Positions 9,402 to 18,237 of a stretch of DNA of 29,218 nt are shown here, piece by piece. The notes below the pieces were generated by a model, which saw nothing but the letters and a program-made list of their open reading frames with translations, made no database searches and was not told where the DNA came from. The position numbers were made by a program, and so were the translations under genes. The stretch is from Lysobacteraceae bacterium. Lineage in GTDB: Bacteria; Pseudomonadota; Gammaproteobacteria; Xanthomonadales; Xanthomonadaceae. Each line of letters starts with the position of its first letter. The stretch's first letter is position 1. The DNA lies in the NCBI GenBank assembly GCA_017990865.1, contig JAGNNB010000001.1:1-29218 (forward strand), written 5' to 3'.

Positions 9402-11515
9402 TGGATTTCGCCGCATGGCAAGACGCTCTGAGTTCCAGTGCGCTCGTCGAAGCGATGCGCACCCTGTTGAGCAGCGGCAGCGAATTCGCGTTTCTGCGAC
9501 CGTTGTGGTTGTTGGGTCTGATCGGATTGCCGCCGTTGCTGTGGTGGTGGTGGCGTCGCGGTCGCGGCCAGGAGGTGTGGCGCGACGCGATCGATCCGCA
9601 TCTGTTGCGGCATTTGCTGCAAACCGAAGGGCGAGCGCAGGACGGCCGCATGCGGCGTTTCGGTCGCGCGTTCGGCGCGTTCGCGCTCGCGATGGGATAC
9701 GCGGCGATGTTCCTGGCGTTGGCGGGGCCGAGCTGGCGGAAATTGCCGCAGCCGTTGTGGGAGGATCGCGCGCCGCTGGTCATCGCGTTGGATCTGTCCG
9801 AGCGTATTCTCGCCACCGACTTGCCGCCGTCGCGTCTGCAGCGCGCGCGCGCGAAGATCGCGGACATTCTGCGCCGTCGCGGCGGTGGGCAAATGGCCCT
9901 GGTGGTGTATGCGGCCGATGCCTTCACCGTGTCGCCGCTGACCGAGGATTCGGCCAACATCGCGCTGTATCTCGATGCCTTGCATCCGAACATCATGCCC
10001 GGTCGCGGCAGCCGCACCGATCGCGGTATCGCCGAGTCGGCGCTGTTGTTGCGCCGCGCCGGGTTCCGCAATGGCGAGATACTGGTCATCACCGACATGC
10101 TGGACGGCGACGATCGTCGCGCGAAGAACGCCGCGAGCGATGCCGCGAGCGACGGCTATCGGGTCTCGGTGCTGGGTTTGGCCACCGAAAGCGGTGCGCA
10201 ACGCATGGTGCGCGGCGTCGCCGAAGCGATCCGGCTCGACGGTTCGGCGTTGGCGTCGTTGGCGTCCGAGGGCAAGGGGCGCTATGCCCCGATCGCGCCT
10301 GACGACAGCGATCTGCGCGCCTTGGGCGTGTTGAACGCGCAGCGCATCGACGCGACCGAGGCCGGCGGCAAGCGTGGCGCGATGGCGATCGACGACGGCT
10401 ATTGGCTGCTGCCGCTGGTGATGCTGGCGGCGGTGTTTTCGTTCCGACGGGGTCTGTTCGCGGTGGCGCTGCTGTGTTGCCTGCCGTGGCAGACGGCGCA
10501 GGCCGCAGACGGCAATTTGTGGTTGCGTCGCGATCAGCAGGAGCACCGTGCGATGCGGCAGGCCAGCGAGGCTTTCCAGCGTCGCGATTACGCGACGGCC
10601 GAACGCATTTGGCGCGAACTGCCTGGCGTCGAGGCCGATTACAACCGCGGCAACGCGTTGGCGCGTCAAGGCCGTTATCCGGAGGCGATCGACGCCTACG
10701 ACGAAGCCTTGCGCGCCCAGCCGACGATGGCCGATGCGATCGAGAATCGGCGCGCGGTCGTCGAAGCGATGCGTCGCAAACCGCCGCAACAGCCAAACGA
10801 CCCGAAAAACGATCAAAAGAACGATCAAAAGAACGATCAGAAGAATGATCAGAAGAATGATCAGAAGAATGATCAGAAGAACGACCAGAAGAACGACCAG
10901 AAAAACGACCAGAAGAACGACCAGAAGAACGATCAGAAGAACGATCAGAAGAACGATCAGAAGAACGATCAGAAGAACGATCAGAAGAACGATCAAAAGA
11001 ACGATCAAAAGAACGATCAAAAGAACGATCAAAAGAACGACCAGAAGAACGACCAGAAGAACGATCAACAACAACAGAACCAGAACGACCCTAAAAACGG
11101 CCAAGACCAGAAACAGAACAATCCCAACGGATCGGATGGCAAGCCGCAGGATCGCCAGGAGCCGCGGCAAGACGGTCGTCCGCAACCGCGTTCGTCCTCT
11201 AGCGACAACACGCAAAAACAAAACGCGCAAGCGCAAAAACCGGAGCCCGACGGCGACAAGCCCGACGATCCGAAGGCGCAGCGCGATGTCGATGCCGCGC
11301 AACGCGAGCGCATGGCGCGCGCGCTCGAAAATCGGCAGAAAGCCGTTCCGTCCGGGCCGGGCGAAAAGGGTCGCAAGGAAACCGCGCAAGAGCAGCAAAT
11401 TCGCATCTTGAACGAGGCCCGTCTGCGTCGCGTGCCGGACGACCCCGGTGGACTGTTGCGCGCGAAGTTCGAGCAGGAGCAGCGTCGACGGGCGCGCGGG
11501 GACGCTCGCCGATGA
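9401..11515 (+). CDS. batB: BatB/BatC fusion: VWA domain plus TPR and Lys-Asn-Asp-Gln repeat tail
   Basis: The 704-aa protein joins two modules that some bacteria encode separately. Residues 1-330 resemble BatB: membrane helices near 28-48 and 88-106, then a VWA domain. The adhesion-site motif is Asp131-Leu-Ser133-Glu-Arg135, so the second serine of DxSxS is replaced by Arg; candidate Thr206 and Asp232 remain. Two further hydrophobic segments follow at about 330-370. Residues about 375-455 form a TPR unit (EADYNRGNALARQGRYPEAI) as in BatC. The tail is low complexity: 22 exact Lys-Asn-Asp-Gln units (469-556), then a Gln/Asn/Asp/Pro-rich stretch, then a charged C-terminus. The start overlaps the BatA stop by one base; the stop overlaps batD by four. 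Confidence 0.9.
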   Translation: MDFAAWQDALSSSALVEAMRTLLSSGSEFAFLRPLWLLGLIGLPPLLWWWWRRGRGQEVWRDAIDPHLLRHLLQTEGRAQDGRMRRFGRAFGAFALAMGYAAMFLALAGPSWRKLPQPLWEDRAPLVIALDLSERILATDLPPSRLQRARAKIADILRRRGGGQMALVVYAADAFTVSPLTEDSANIALYLDALHPNIMPGRGSRTDRGIAESALLLRRAGFRNGEILVITDMLDGDDRRAKNAASDAASDGYRVSVLGLATESGAQRMVRGVAEAIRLDGSALASLASEGKGRYAPIAPDDSDLRALGVLNAQRIDATEAGGKRGAMAIDDGYWLLPLVMLAAVFSFRRGLFAVALLCCLPWQTAQAADGNLWLRRDQQEHRAMRQASEAFQRRDYATAERIWRELPGVEADYNRGNALARQGRYPEAIDAYDEALRAQPTMADAIENRRAVVEAMRRKPPQQPNDPKNDQKNDQKNDQKNDQKNDQKNDQKNDQKNDQKNDQKNDQKNDQKNDQKNDQKNDQKNDQKNDQKNDQKNDQKNDQKNDQKNDQKNDQQQQNQNDPKNGQDQKQNNPNGSDGKPQDRQEPRQDGRPQPRSSSSDNTQKQNAQAQKPEPDGDKPDDPKAQRDVDAAQRERMARALENRQKAVPSGPGEKGRKETAQEQQIRILNEARLRRVPDDPGGLLRAKFEQEQRRRARGDARR
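10805..11068 (+). repeat. 22-copy tandem 12-bp repeat encoding Lys-Asn-Asp-Gln
   Basis: Twenty-two contiguous 12-base units (consensus AAGAAYGAYCAR) run without a break in the batB/C fusion gene, each encoding Lys-Asn-Asp-Gln. Variation is synonymous only, and variants come in blocks: three adjacent AAT-GAT-CAG units (4-6), four GAC-CAG units (7-10), five GAT-CAG units (11-15), four GAT-CAA units (16-19). That blockwise homogeneity fits recent expansion by slippage or unequal exchange under selection for the encoded peptide. It is the most A-rich stretch of the operon. Confidence 0.97.
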
Positions 11516-13242
11516 TCGCGCGAACGGTCCGCGTTCCGGTATTGCGCGCGTTCGCGGCGTTGTGGCTTTGCGTCGCGCTGATGGCGGGGCCGGCGGCCGC
11601 GGAGAGTCGCGCTTTTATCGATCGCGACCGTCTCGCGCTCGACGACACTTTGACGATGACGGTCCAAGTCGAAGACGATGCCTTGCTCGATTTGCCGGAC
11701 TTCAGTCAACTCATCGCGAACTTCCGCATCGAGGATATAAAAACCGACCAGCAGCTCATCATGGGGCCCGGTCGGATGGGGCTGCGCATGTCGCTGTTTT
11801 TGACGTTGCGGCCGAAGCGCGAGGGGCGCATCGATATTCCGCCGTTCCGCGTCGGCAACCAGATGCTGGGACCCTTCGTCGTCACCGTGCTGCCGCCGCG
11901 CAATCCGCAGCCGGTCGCGCCGCCGCCGCCGTTGCCGTCGGCGCAAAGCAACGACAGAGGCATGGCGACGCTGCAGACGTCAATCGAGCCCGGCCCTGCG
12001 TACGCGCAGCAGGCCGTGGGCTATGTGGTGCGCCTGTACTACGATCAGACGCGGATGATCGACGGAAAGCTCGACCAGGCGACGCCGCCGGGCGCGACGC
12101 TGATGCAACTGGGCGAGGATGTGGAGTCCAATCTCGTCGTCGATAGCCGGCCATACCGGTTGGTGGAACGTCGTTTTCTGTTGATTCCCGACCGCCCGGG
12201 GCTATTGCGGATACCGTCGCCGATATTCGAAGGCCGCGGCGTGGTGTCGATGTTCGACGAGATGTTCGGCAACGCCAGTCGCGGCACGATGAAGATCGCG
12301 GGCGAGTCGCGCAGCGTGCAAGTGCGACCGATCCCCGCAAATGCGCCGCAACCCTGGCTGCCCGCGCGCAGCGTGAGCTTGCGGTATCTCGCGGTCGAGC
12401 GCTCGCCGCGCGTGGGCGAAGCGGCGAAGGTGATCGTGGAAATGAGCGTCGACGGTGCAAACGCGGTGATGCTGCCGGAACTGAAGCTCGATGCCGTCGG
12501 CGCCGCGCAGGTCTTCCCCGAGCCGCCGCAGGTCGACGAGAGCTTCTTCGAGAATCGGCCGCGCGCCACGGTGGCGCGCGAGTTTTCGATCGTGCCCGAG
12601 AAAACCGGGAAGCTGCACATCGCCGGCCCGCGCGTAGCCTGGTGGGACGTGAAACAAGGCGTCGCGCGCACCGCGTCGTTGCCCGATTTCATGTGGGATG
12701 TCGCGCCGGCCGCGAATGCGACCGGGCAGGCGGCGCAAGTCGGTGGCGCGGTCGGCGAAGCCACGAAGGGCGAGCGTTTCGGCCAAGGTCTTTTCAAGCG
12801 CTTCGACCGCGCAACCCTCGGCATCGCCGCGGCGTCAATGCTCGCGTTGATGTGGGCGGCGACTTTGGTGTGGGCTTGGCGGCTTTGGAAAGGGCGTCGT
12901 CGCGCGCGTCCGAACGCATCCTCGGCGGCGCCGGTCGCGCGCGGCTACGATGCCTTCGCTTACAAGCGTTTGCTCGACAACGGCAGTCTCGCCGAGATCG
13001 CCGATGCCTTGTGCGCGATGGCCTCGCCGGTCGCGAAAGATCTGGACCGTTTGCGCGCGATGCTCGACGACCCCATGCAGCGCGCCGCGATCGACGCATT
13101 GCAGCGCGCGCGTTGGCGCGACGGCTCGGTCGCGGAAACGCGCGCGCAACTGCGGGCCGCGTTCGCCGATGGGCCGCGTTGGCGACCGCAGCGGCGCGCG
13201 ACCGCGCTGACGATACTGCCGCCGTTGTATCCCGAGACCTGA
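11512..13242 (+). CDS. batD: BatD-like periplasmic-facing membrane protein
   Basis: BatD proteins are large envelope proteins of the MoxR/Bat cluster whose function is unresolved. The 576-aa product has an N-terminal signal or anchor (about residues 10-27, ending near GPAAAESRAF) and an Ig-like beta-rich domain opening with DRLALDDTLTMTVQVE and continuing through 'RIEDIKTDQQLIMGPGRMGL'. Further beta domains run to about 405. A single membrane helix at about 435-460 is followed by a basic cytoplasmic tail. The ATG overlaps the preceding stop by four bases. It is the last gene of the tightly packed run; 111 bases separate it from the next gene and I see no clear terminator there. Confidence 0.9.
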   Translation: MIARTVRVPVLRAFAALWLCVALMAGPAAAESRAFIDRDRLALDDTLTMTVQVEDDALLDLPDFSQLIANFRIEDIKTDQQLIMGPGRMGLRMSLFLTLRPKREGRIDIPPFRVGNQMLGPFVVTVLPPRNPQPVAPPPPLPSAQSNDRGMATLQTSIEPGPAYAQQAVGYVVRLYYDQTRMIDGKLDQATPPGATLMQLGEDVESNLVVDSRPYRLVERRFLLIPDRPGLLRIPSPIFEGRGVVSMFDEMFGNASRGTMKIAGESRSVQVRPIPANAPQPWLPARSVSLRYLAVERSPRVGEAAKVIVEMSVDGANAVMLPELKLDAVGAAQVFPEPPQVDESFFENRPRATVAREFSIVPEKTGKLHIAGPRVAWWDVKQGVARTASLPDFMWDVAPAANATGQAAQVGGAVGEATKGERFGQGLFKRFDRATLGIAAASMLALMWAATLVWAWRLWKGRRRARPNASSAAPVARGYDAFAYKRLLDNGSLAEIADALCAMASPVAKDLDRLRAMLDDPMQRAAIDALQRARWRDGSVAETRAQLRAAFADGPRWRPQRRATALTILPPLYPET

Positions 13243-13353
13243 TCCGGCGTTCGATGCAGCGTTCGACGTAGCGCTCGACGCCGCGTACGGCGGTTCGCGC
13301 GCGCGGCCGCATCGCGCTGCTGTATCCTGCGCCGATCCGTCGCAGGAGCCGCC

Positions 13354-14736
13354 ATGAACGTCAACGCCGATTCGCCGTCCGCCGGCACGCCGTCGCCGGA
13401 TACGCCCGTCAAACGCATGCCGATGCATTGGAAGATCGCCATCGGTTTCGCCGCGGGGCTGGCGCTCGGTCTGTTGGCGTATTACACGGTCGGCCCGGAT
13501 GCGGAGTGGGTGAAACGCATCGTCGAATACGTCACGACGCCGTTCTCCAGGATATTCCTGAATTTGATCCTGATGCTGGTGATCCCGCTGCTGTTCTCCG
13601 CGTTGGTGGTGGGCGTCGGCGAGATGGGCGACGTACGCGCGCTGGGCAGGATCGGTTGGCGTACGCTCGGCTATACCGTCGCGTTGTCGACGGTGGCGGT
13701 GGCGATCGGTTTGTTTCTGGTGAATTGGCTGGAACCCGGCGTCGGCGTGGACAGCGCCGAAGCGTTGCGCTTGATGAGCGAGCAATCCGACAAAGCGCAA
13801 TCCATCGTCCAGAGCGGCGCGACCCAGGCCAAAGGCATCGATATGCTGGTCGAGATCGTGCCCAGCAACATCGTCAAGGCGGCGGCGGACAACACCATCC
13901 TGGCGGTGATGTTCTTCGCGCTGATGTTCGGAATCGGTTTGGGCATGGCCCGCAGCGAAGGCGCGCAGACGCTGCGCCGCGCGATCGAAGGCCTGTTCGA
14001 GGTGTCGATGATCTTGATCGGGTTCGCGATCAAGCTCGCGCCGTACGCGGTGTTCTGTTTGATGTTCAATCTCGCCTTCGACGGCGGCATCGAGCCGATG
14101 AAGCGCTTGGCGCTGTACGTGGTGGTGGTGCTGCTGGCGTTGGCGATCCACTTGTTCGTGGTGTATTCGCTGGCGCTGCGCGTGGTCGCCGGTTGGTCGC
14201 CGATGAAATTCTTCTCGGCGGTGCAGGAGGCGATGCTGATGGCGTTCTCCACCGCGTCGAGCAACGCCACGCTGCCCACATCGCTGCGCGTGGCCGATGA
14301 GCGCCTGCATCTGCCGCGCCGCATTTCGCGTTTCGTGCTGACCGTCGGCGCCACCGCCAATCAAAACGGCACCGCCTTGTTCGAAGGCGTGACCGTGCTG
14401 TTTTTGGCGCAGTATTTCGGTATCCCGTTGAGCCTGACGGATCAGGCGGCGGTGATGGCGGTGTGCATTCTTGGCGGTATCGGCACCGCCGGCGTGCCGT
14501 CCGGCTCGCTGCCGGTGGTGGCGCTGATCTGCGCGATGGTGGGCGTGCCGGTCGAGGGCCTCGGTTTGATTCTGGGCGTCAATCATTTCCTCGATATGTG
14601 CCGCACGACGGTGAATGTCGTGGGCGACCTGGGGATCGCGGCGATGGTGGCCCACGGCGAGTCCGACGCCGAGGACGCGCCCGCCGACATGCCCGCCGAC
14701 GGCGATGGCGACGCCCCCGGGACCGCATCCGTCTGA
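13354..14736 (+). CDS. Dicarboxylate/amino acid:cation symporter (DAACS/SDF family)
   Basis: This 460-aa inner-membrane carrier belongs to the glutamate/C4-dicarboxylate:Na+ or H+ symporter family. The sequence shows several hydrophobic helices, the serine-rich reentrant region (TASSNATLPTSL, about 302-313), the GATANQNGTALFE motif in helix 7 (about 331-343; NMDGT in many relatives, here NQNGT), and DMCRTTVNVVGD in helix 8 (about 414-425), which holds the substrate- and cation-binding Asp and Arg. The substrate (glutamate, aspartate, C4-dicarboxylate) cannot be told from sequence alone. The last 30 residues are an acidic Asp/Ala/Pro tail. The ATG at 13354 has a CAGGAG ribosome-binding site about 8 bases ahead. 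Confidence 0.92.
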   Translation: MNVNADSPSAGTPSPDTPVKRMPMHWKIAIGFAAGLALGLLAYYTVGPDAEWVKRIVEYVTTPFSRIFLNLILMLVIPLLFSALVVGVGEMGDVRALGRIGWRTLGYTVALSTVAVAIGLFLVNWLEPGVGVDSAEALRLMSEQSDKAQSIVQSGATQAKGIDMLVEIVPSNIVKAAADNTILAVMFFALMFGIGLGMARSEGAQTLRRAIEGLFEVSMILIGFAIKLAPYAVFCLMFNLAFDGGIEPMKRLALYVVVVLLALAIHLFVVYSLALRVVAGWSPMKFFSAVQEAMLMAFSTASSNATLPTSLRVADERLHLPRRISRFVLTVGATANQNGTALFEGVTVLFLAQYFGIPLSLTDQAAVMAVCILGGIGTAGVPSGSLPVVALICAMVGVPVEGLGLILGVNHFLDMCRTTVNVVGDLGIAAMVAHGESDAEDAPADMPADGDGDAPGTASV

Positions 14737-14869
14737 CCGCCGTCTCGAAACCTTCGAAACACGGTTGTATCGTCGTGGGCCTGCCGCTAGTCTGGCGTTC
14801 GGACTCGATGCGGCGGCCGACAGGCGCCATCGACCGCCCCTACGAACCAGGATGAATGAGGATTTCGCG

Positions 14870-15337
14870 ATGAAAATATTAGGAAGCGTGCTGATCGCCG
14901 CCGTCTGCATGGCCGCCGGCCCGGCGCTCGCCGGTAAGAAGGAAGAAGCTCCGCCGCCGGCCGCCGGCAGTTGCGCCGCGAACTTCAAACAGGAAGGCAA
15001 TTACATCGCCGGCCGTCGCTTCAGCACTTGGGAAGTCGTGTCCGGCGTCAGCCCGTCGGCCGCGTACAAGCGCATTTACATGGAAGGCGTGAAGTCCGGC
15101 CTGAAAGTGACCAGCAGCGACGAAAAGATGGGCATCATTCAGTTCGAACAGGCCAATGCCGGCAAGTCGTTCACCAGCGACCAGATCGTGAGTCTGCCCA
15201 CGAGCGTCACCATCGAAGCCGAGGGCAAAGGCTCGAAGATCTCGGTCACCAAGACCACGCCGCCCGCGTATGCGGCCGGCAAGGACGCGCAGATCAAGTC
15301 CATGTGCATGATGGTGGACGCCGCGCGCAGCAAATAA
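14870..15337 (+). CDS. Small exported protein of unknown function
   Basis: The 155-aa product has a clear signal peptide ([21 protein letters not shown], cleavage about residue 21). A mature domain of about 130 residues follows, with two cysteines, one near its start (GSCAANF) and one near its end (KSMCMMV), which could form a disulfide in the periplasm. I do not recognise the family. I chose the ATG at 14870 over the ATG at 14855, five codons upstream, because GAGG (14858-14861) lies eight bases ahead and the signal peptide then starts immediately. It is followed by a strong hairpin, so it is probably transcribed alone between the symporter and transketolase genes. Confidence 0.85.
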   Translation: MKILGSVLIAAVCMAAGPALAGKKEEAPPPAAGSCAANFKQEGNYIAGRRFSTWEVVSGVSPSAAYKRIYMEGVKSGLKVTSSDEKMGIIQFEQANAGKSFTSDQIVSLPTSVTIEAEGKGSKISVTKTTPPAYAAGKDAQIKSMCMMVDAARSK

Positions 15338-15370
15338 GCCACCGCGCCCGGATGGGCGCAGTCGCTCACC

Positions 15371-15398
15371 CACGGCCCGCGTCTCGACGCGGGCCGTG
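15371..15398 (+). terminator. Terminator-like hairpin after the small exported gene
   Basis: A perfect 13-bp inverted repeat (CACGGCCCGCGTC with its complement, 15371-15383 and 15386-15398) lies 33 bases after the stop codon and is followed by TCGTTTCC. The stem is very stable but the T tract is short and broken, so termination may be partly factor-assisted. Confidence 0.75.
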
Positions 15399-15600
15399 TC
15401 GTTTCCGGTTGTCCGCGCCGGCGCGCTCGATTCATGGCGGGGCATCGCGAGGCGGCCATTCGCGCCCCAGGCCGGGTGCTGCCCGGGCTCGCGGCGTGCA
15501 TAAGGCCGCCCGGGGATGGGACAATAGGCGGCCTCCGCGCCGTCGGGGGTCGATGTCTGTTCGGACGCTCCGCAGCCCCCTTCCTGGATCCACGATTCTC

Positions 15601-17592
15601 ATGACGACGCCCAGCCGCCGCGATCTCGCCAATGCCGTTCGCTTTCTCGCCATCGATGCGGTGCAGGCCGCCAACTCCGGCCACCCGGGCATGCCGATGG
15701 GCATGGCCGACATCGCCGAAGTGCTCTGGAACGATTATCTGCAGCACAACCCGACCAACCCGCATTGGTCCAACCGCGACCGTTTCGTACTCTCCAACGG
15801 CCACGGTTCGATGTTGCAGTACGCGCTGCTGCACCTCAGCGGCTACGACCTGCCGATCGAAGAACTGAAGAAATTCCGACAATTGGGCTCGAAGACGCCC
15901 GGCCACCCCGAAAATCACCTCACGCCGGGCGTCGAAACCACGACCGGCCCGTTGGGCCAAGGGCTCGCGAACGCGGTCGGTTTCGCGCTCGCCGAAAAAC
16001 TGCTGGCGCAACGCTTCAATCGCACCGATCACACCCTCGTCGATCATCGCACTTGGGTCTTTCTCGGCGACGGTTGCTTGATGGAAGGCATCTCGCACGA
16101 AGCGGCGTCGTTGGCCGGCACCTGGCGGCTCAACAAATTGATCGCGCTGTGGGACGACAACAATATTTCGATCGACGGCCAGGTGCAGGGCTGGTTCACC
16201 GACGACACGCCCGCGCGCTTCGAAGCCTACGGCTGGCAGGTGATCCGCAACGTCGACGGTCACGATCCCGACGAGATCAAAACCGCGATCGACACCGCAT
16301 TGCAGTCGAAAGACCGACCGGTGTTGATCTGCTGCCGCACCACCATCGGGTTCGGTTCGCCCGCGAAAGCCGGCAAGGAATCCTCGCACGGCGCGCCGTT
16401 GGGCAAGGACGAAGTGACGGCCACGCGCGCCGCGTTGGGTTGGGCGCACGGCGCTTTCGAGATTCCGCAACCGTTGCGCGAGCGTTGGTCGGCGAAAGAC
16501 GCCGGGCAGGCGCGCGAAGATCGCTGGAATCTGGTCTTCGAGCGCTATGCCGCGCATTACCCGGAACTGGCGGACGAATTCATGCGCCGTATGCACGGCC
16601 AGTTGCCCGAACGTTTCGCCGCCGCGGCCGATGCCTACATCGCCAAGCTGCAGGCCGACGGCCCGGTCGTCGCTTCGCGCAAAGCCTCGCAGATGGCGAT
16701 CGAAACCTTCGCGCCGCTGCTGCCGGAACTGGTCGGCGGTTCGGCCGATTTGGCGCATTCGAATCTGACGCTGTGGTCCGGCAGCAAATCAGTCGCGAGT
16801 GACGACCCGAACGCCAATTACGTTTACTACGGCGTGCGCGAATTCGCGATGAGCGCCATCGGCAATGGTCTGGCGCTGCACGGCGGCTTCCTGCCTTACG
16901 ACGCCACGTTCCTGGTCTTCAGCGACTACGCGCGCAATGCGGTGCGCATGAGCGCGCTGATGGAAGCGCAAGTGGTGCACGTCTACACCCACGACTCGAT
17001 CGGTCTTGGCGAAGACGGCCCGACGCATCAACCGATCGAGCATCTCGCGTCGCTGCGCTACATTCCGAACAACGACGTGTGGCGCCCCTGCGACGCGGTC
17101 GAATCGGCCGTGGCGTGGCGCGCGGCGATCGAACGCCGCGACGGTCCCTCGTGTCTGGTGTTCTCGCGCCAGAATCTGCCGCATCAGGCCCGCGATACGA
17201 CGCAAGTCGCCGATATCCGCCGCGGCGGTTACGTATTGAAAGACAGCGTCGGCGCGCCGACGGTCATCCTGATCGCCACCGGCTCCGAAGTCGGGCTGGC
17301 GATGGACGCCGCCGCGCGAATCGGCGATGGCGCCCGCGTGGTCTCGATGCCGTCGACCGATGTATTCGATCGCCAAGACGCCGCGTATCGCGAATCGGTC
17401 CTGCCGAACGCCTGCCGCAAGCGCATCGCCATCGAAGCGGGCGTGCGCGATTTCTGGCGCAAATACGTCGGCCTCGACGGCGCTGTGATCGGCATGAGCG
17501 GCTACGGCGCCTCCGCGCCGGCCGAACAGCTCTACGCGCATTTCGGCATCACCGTCGATGCGGTGGTGGAAGCGGCGAAGGCGTTCGGCTGA
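15601..17592 (+). CDS. tkt: Transketolase
   Basis: Transketolase moves two-carbon ketol units between sugar phosphates in the pentose phosphate pathway, using thiamine diphosphate and a divalent metal in the cytoplasm. The 663-aa length is standard for bacterial enzymes. Visible motifs are [19 protein letters not shown] (residues about 24-42), [29 protein letters not shown], the thiamine-diphosphate GDG motif ([20 protein letters not shown], ending in [10 protein letters not shown]), and [14 protein letters not shown] with catalytic histidines. I chose ATG 15601, which gives the standard N-terminus ([20 protein letters not shown]); an in-frame ATG at 15553 would add 16 residues not typical of the family. 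The 263-base upstream gap contains the previous terminator and a weak -10-like ACAATA near 15520. Confidence 0.98.
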   Translation: MTTPSRRDLANAVRFLAIDAVQAANSGHPGMPMGMADIAEVLWNDYLQHNPTNPHWSNRDRFVLSNGHGSMLQYALLHLSGYDLPIEELKKFRQLGSKTPGHPENHLTPGVETTTGPLGQGLANAVGFALAEKLLAQRFNRTDHTLVDHRTWVFLGDGCLMEGISHEAASLAGTWRLNKLIALWDDNNISIDGQVQGWFTDDTPARFEAYGWQVIRNVDGHDPDEIKTAIDTALQSKDRPVLICCRTTIGFGSPAKAGKESSHGAPLGKDEVTATRAALGWAHGAFEIPQPLRERWSAKDAGQAREDRWNLVFERYAAHYPELADEFMRRMHGQLPERFAAAADAYIAKLQADGPVVASRKASQMAIETFAPLLPELVGGSADLAHSNLTLWSGSKSVASDDPNANYVYYGVREFAMSAIGNGLALHGGFLPYDATFLVFSDYARNAVRMSALMEAQVVHVYTHDSIGLGEDGPTHQPIEHLASLRYIPNNDVWRPCDAVESAVAWRAAIERRDGPSCLVFSRQNLPHQARDTTQVADIRRGGYVLKDSVGAPTVILIATGSEVGLAMDAAARIGDGARVVSMPSTDVFDRQDAAYRESVLPNACRKRIAIEAGVRDFWRKYVGLDGAVIGMSGYGASAPAEQLYAHFGITVDAVVEAAKAFG

Positions 17593-17630
17593 GCCGAGCA
17601 TCGCGTCGTGGCGACAATGGGAGATCGACG

Positions 17631-18206
17631 ATGAGCGAAGTGCGTATCCAGCCCACCTACACCGCCGAGATCGACGGCCGCCGGATCGCGGTGTACGACG
17701 GTTTGCTGCCCAACGACGAGTTGCTGAAGCTCTGGTCGGTCCTCAATCGCGCCGGGTTCACGCGCAGCGAGATCGCGCGCCCGGACACCGCCGAACATCG
17801 GCATTGGGCGAGCGAGATTCCGGTGACGTCGTTGCCGTCGATGCCGTTTCTGGCGCCGTCGATGGCGGCGGTGCGCGCCTACGACCCTGAGCGGACGTAT
17901 CGGCCGTATCGCAGTTACGTCAACGTCGCGCATTTCGGCGACATGCTGTTCACCCACACCGATTGTTTGCCCGGCGCGGGCGAGCTGACCGCGCTGTGGT
18001 ACGTCTGCGACCGCTGGGATCACGAATGGGGCGGGGAGACAGTGTTCTTCGACGCGAACCACGATATCCGCGCGGCGGTCGTCCCCAAACCCGGGCGCCT
18101 CGCGGTATTCGACGGCGCCTTGCTGCACGCCGGTCGCCCACCGAACCGCATTTGCTTCGCGCCGCGGTTCACGCTGGCGATCAAGTTGGAACGCGTTGGC
18201 GACTGA
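17631..18206 (+). CDS. Small 2-oxoglutarate/Fe(II)-dependent oxygenase
   Basis: The 191-aa protein has the jelly-roll facial triad and co-substrate residues of prolyl-4-hydroxylase-like dioxygenases: His109-Thr-Asp111 (in FTHTDCLPG), distal His166 (ALLHAGRPP), and a 2-oxoglutarate-binding Arg179 (APRFTLAIKL). GGETVFFD and PGRLAVFDGALLH are the typical flanking strands. The substrate is unknown; relatives hydroxylate protein side chains or small molecules. The ATG at 17631 lies 38 bases after tkt with no terminator between, so co-transcription is likely. An in-frame stretch upstream is only the tkt shadow. The ribosome-binding site is weak (GGGAGATCGACG). Confidence 0.88.
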   Translation: MSEVRIQPTYTAEIDGRRIAVYDGLLPNDELLKLWSVLNRAGFTRSEIARPDTAEHRHWASEIPVTSLPSMPFLAPSMAAVRAYDPERTYRPYRSYVNVAHFGDMLFTHTDCLPGAGELTALWYVCDRWDHEWGGETVFFDANHDIRAAVVPKPGRLAVFDGALLHAGRPPNRICFAPRFTLAIKLERVGD

Positions 18207-18237
18207 CCTCGCAAGGATGCGTCGCGATCTTCCCTCG

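Noticed and set aside
10805..11068. Considered as a CRISPR-like or other non-coding repeat array
   Set aside because: Units are contiguous 12-mers without spacers, preserve one reading frame and differ only synonymously, so they are coding repeats.
9308..11398. Minus-strand open frame of 696 codons with a long Leu-Leu-Ile-Val repeat resembling membrane helices
   Set aside because: It is the antisense of the Lys-Asn-Asp-Gln repeat and of the VWA gene; the plus-strand frame has coupled start/stop overlaps and recognisable domains.
15139..16758. Minus-strand open frame of 539 codons opposite transketolase
   Set aside because: Overlaps conserved transketolase motifs on the plus strand and has low-complexity composition.
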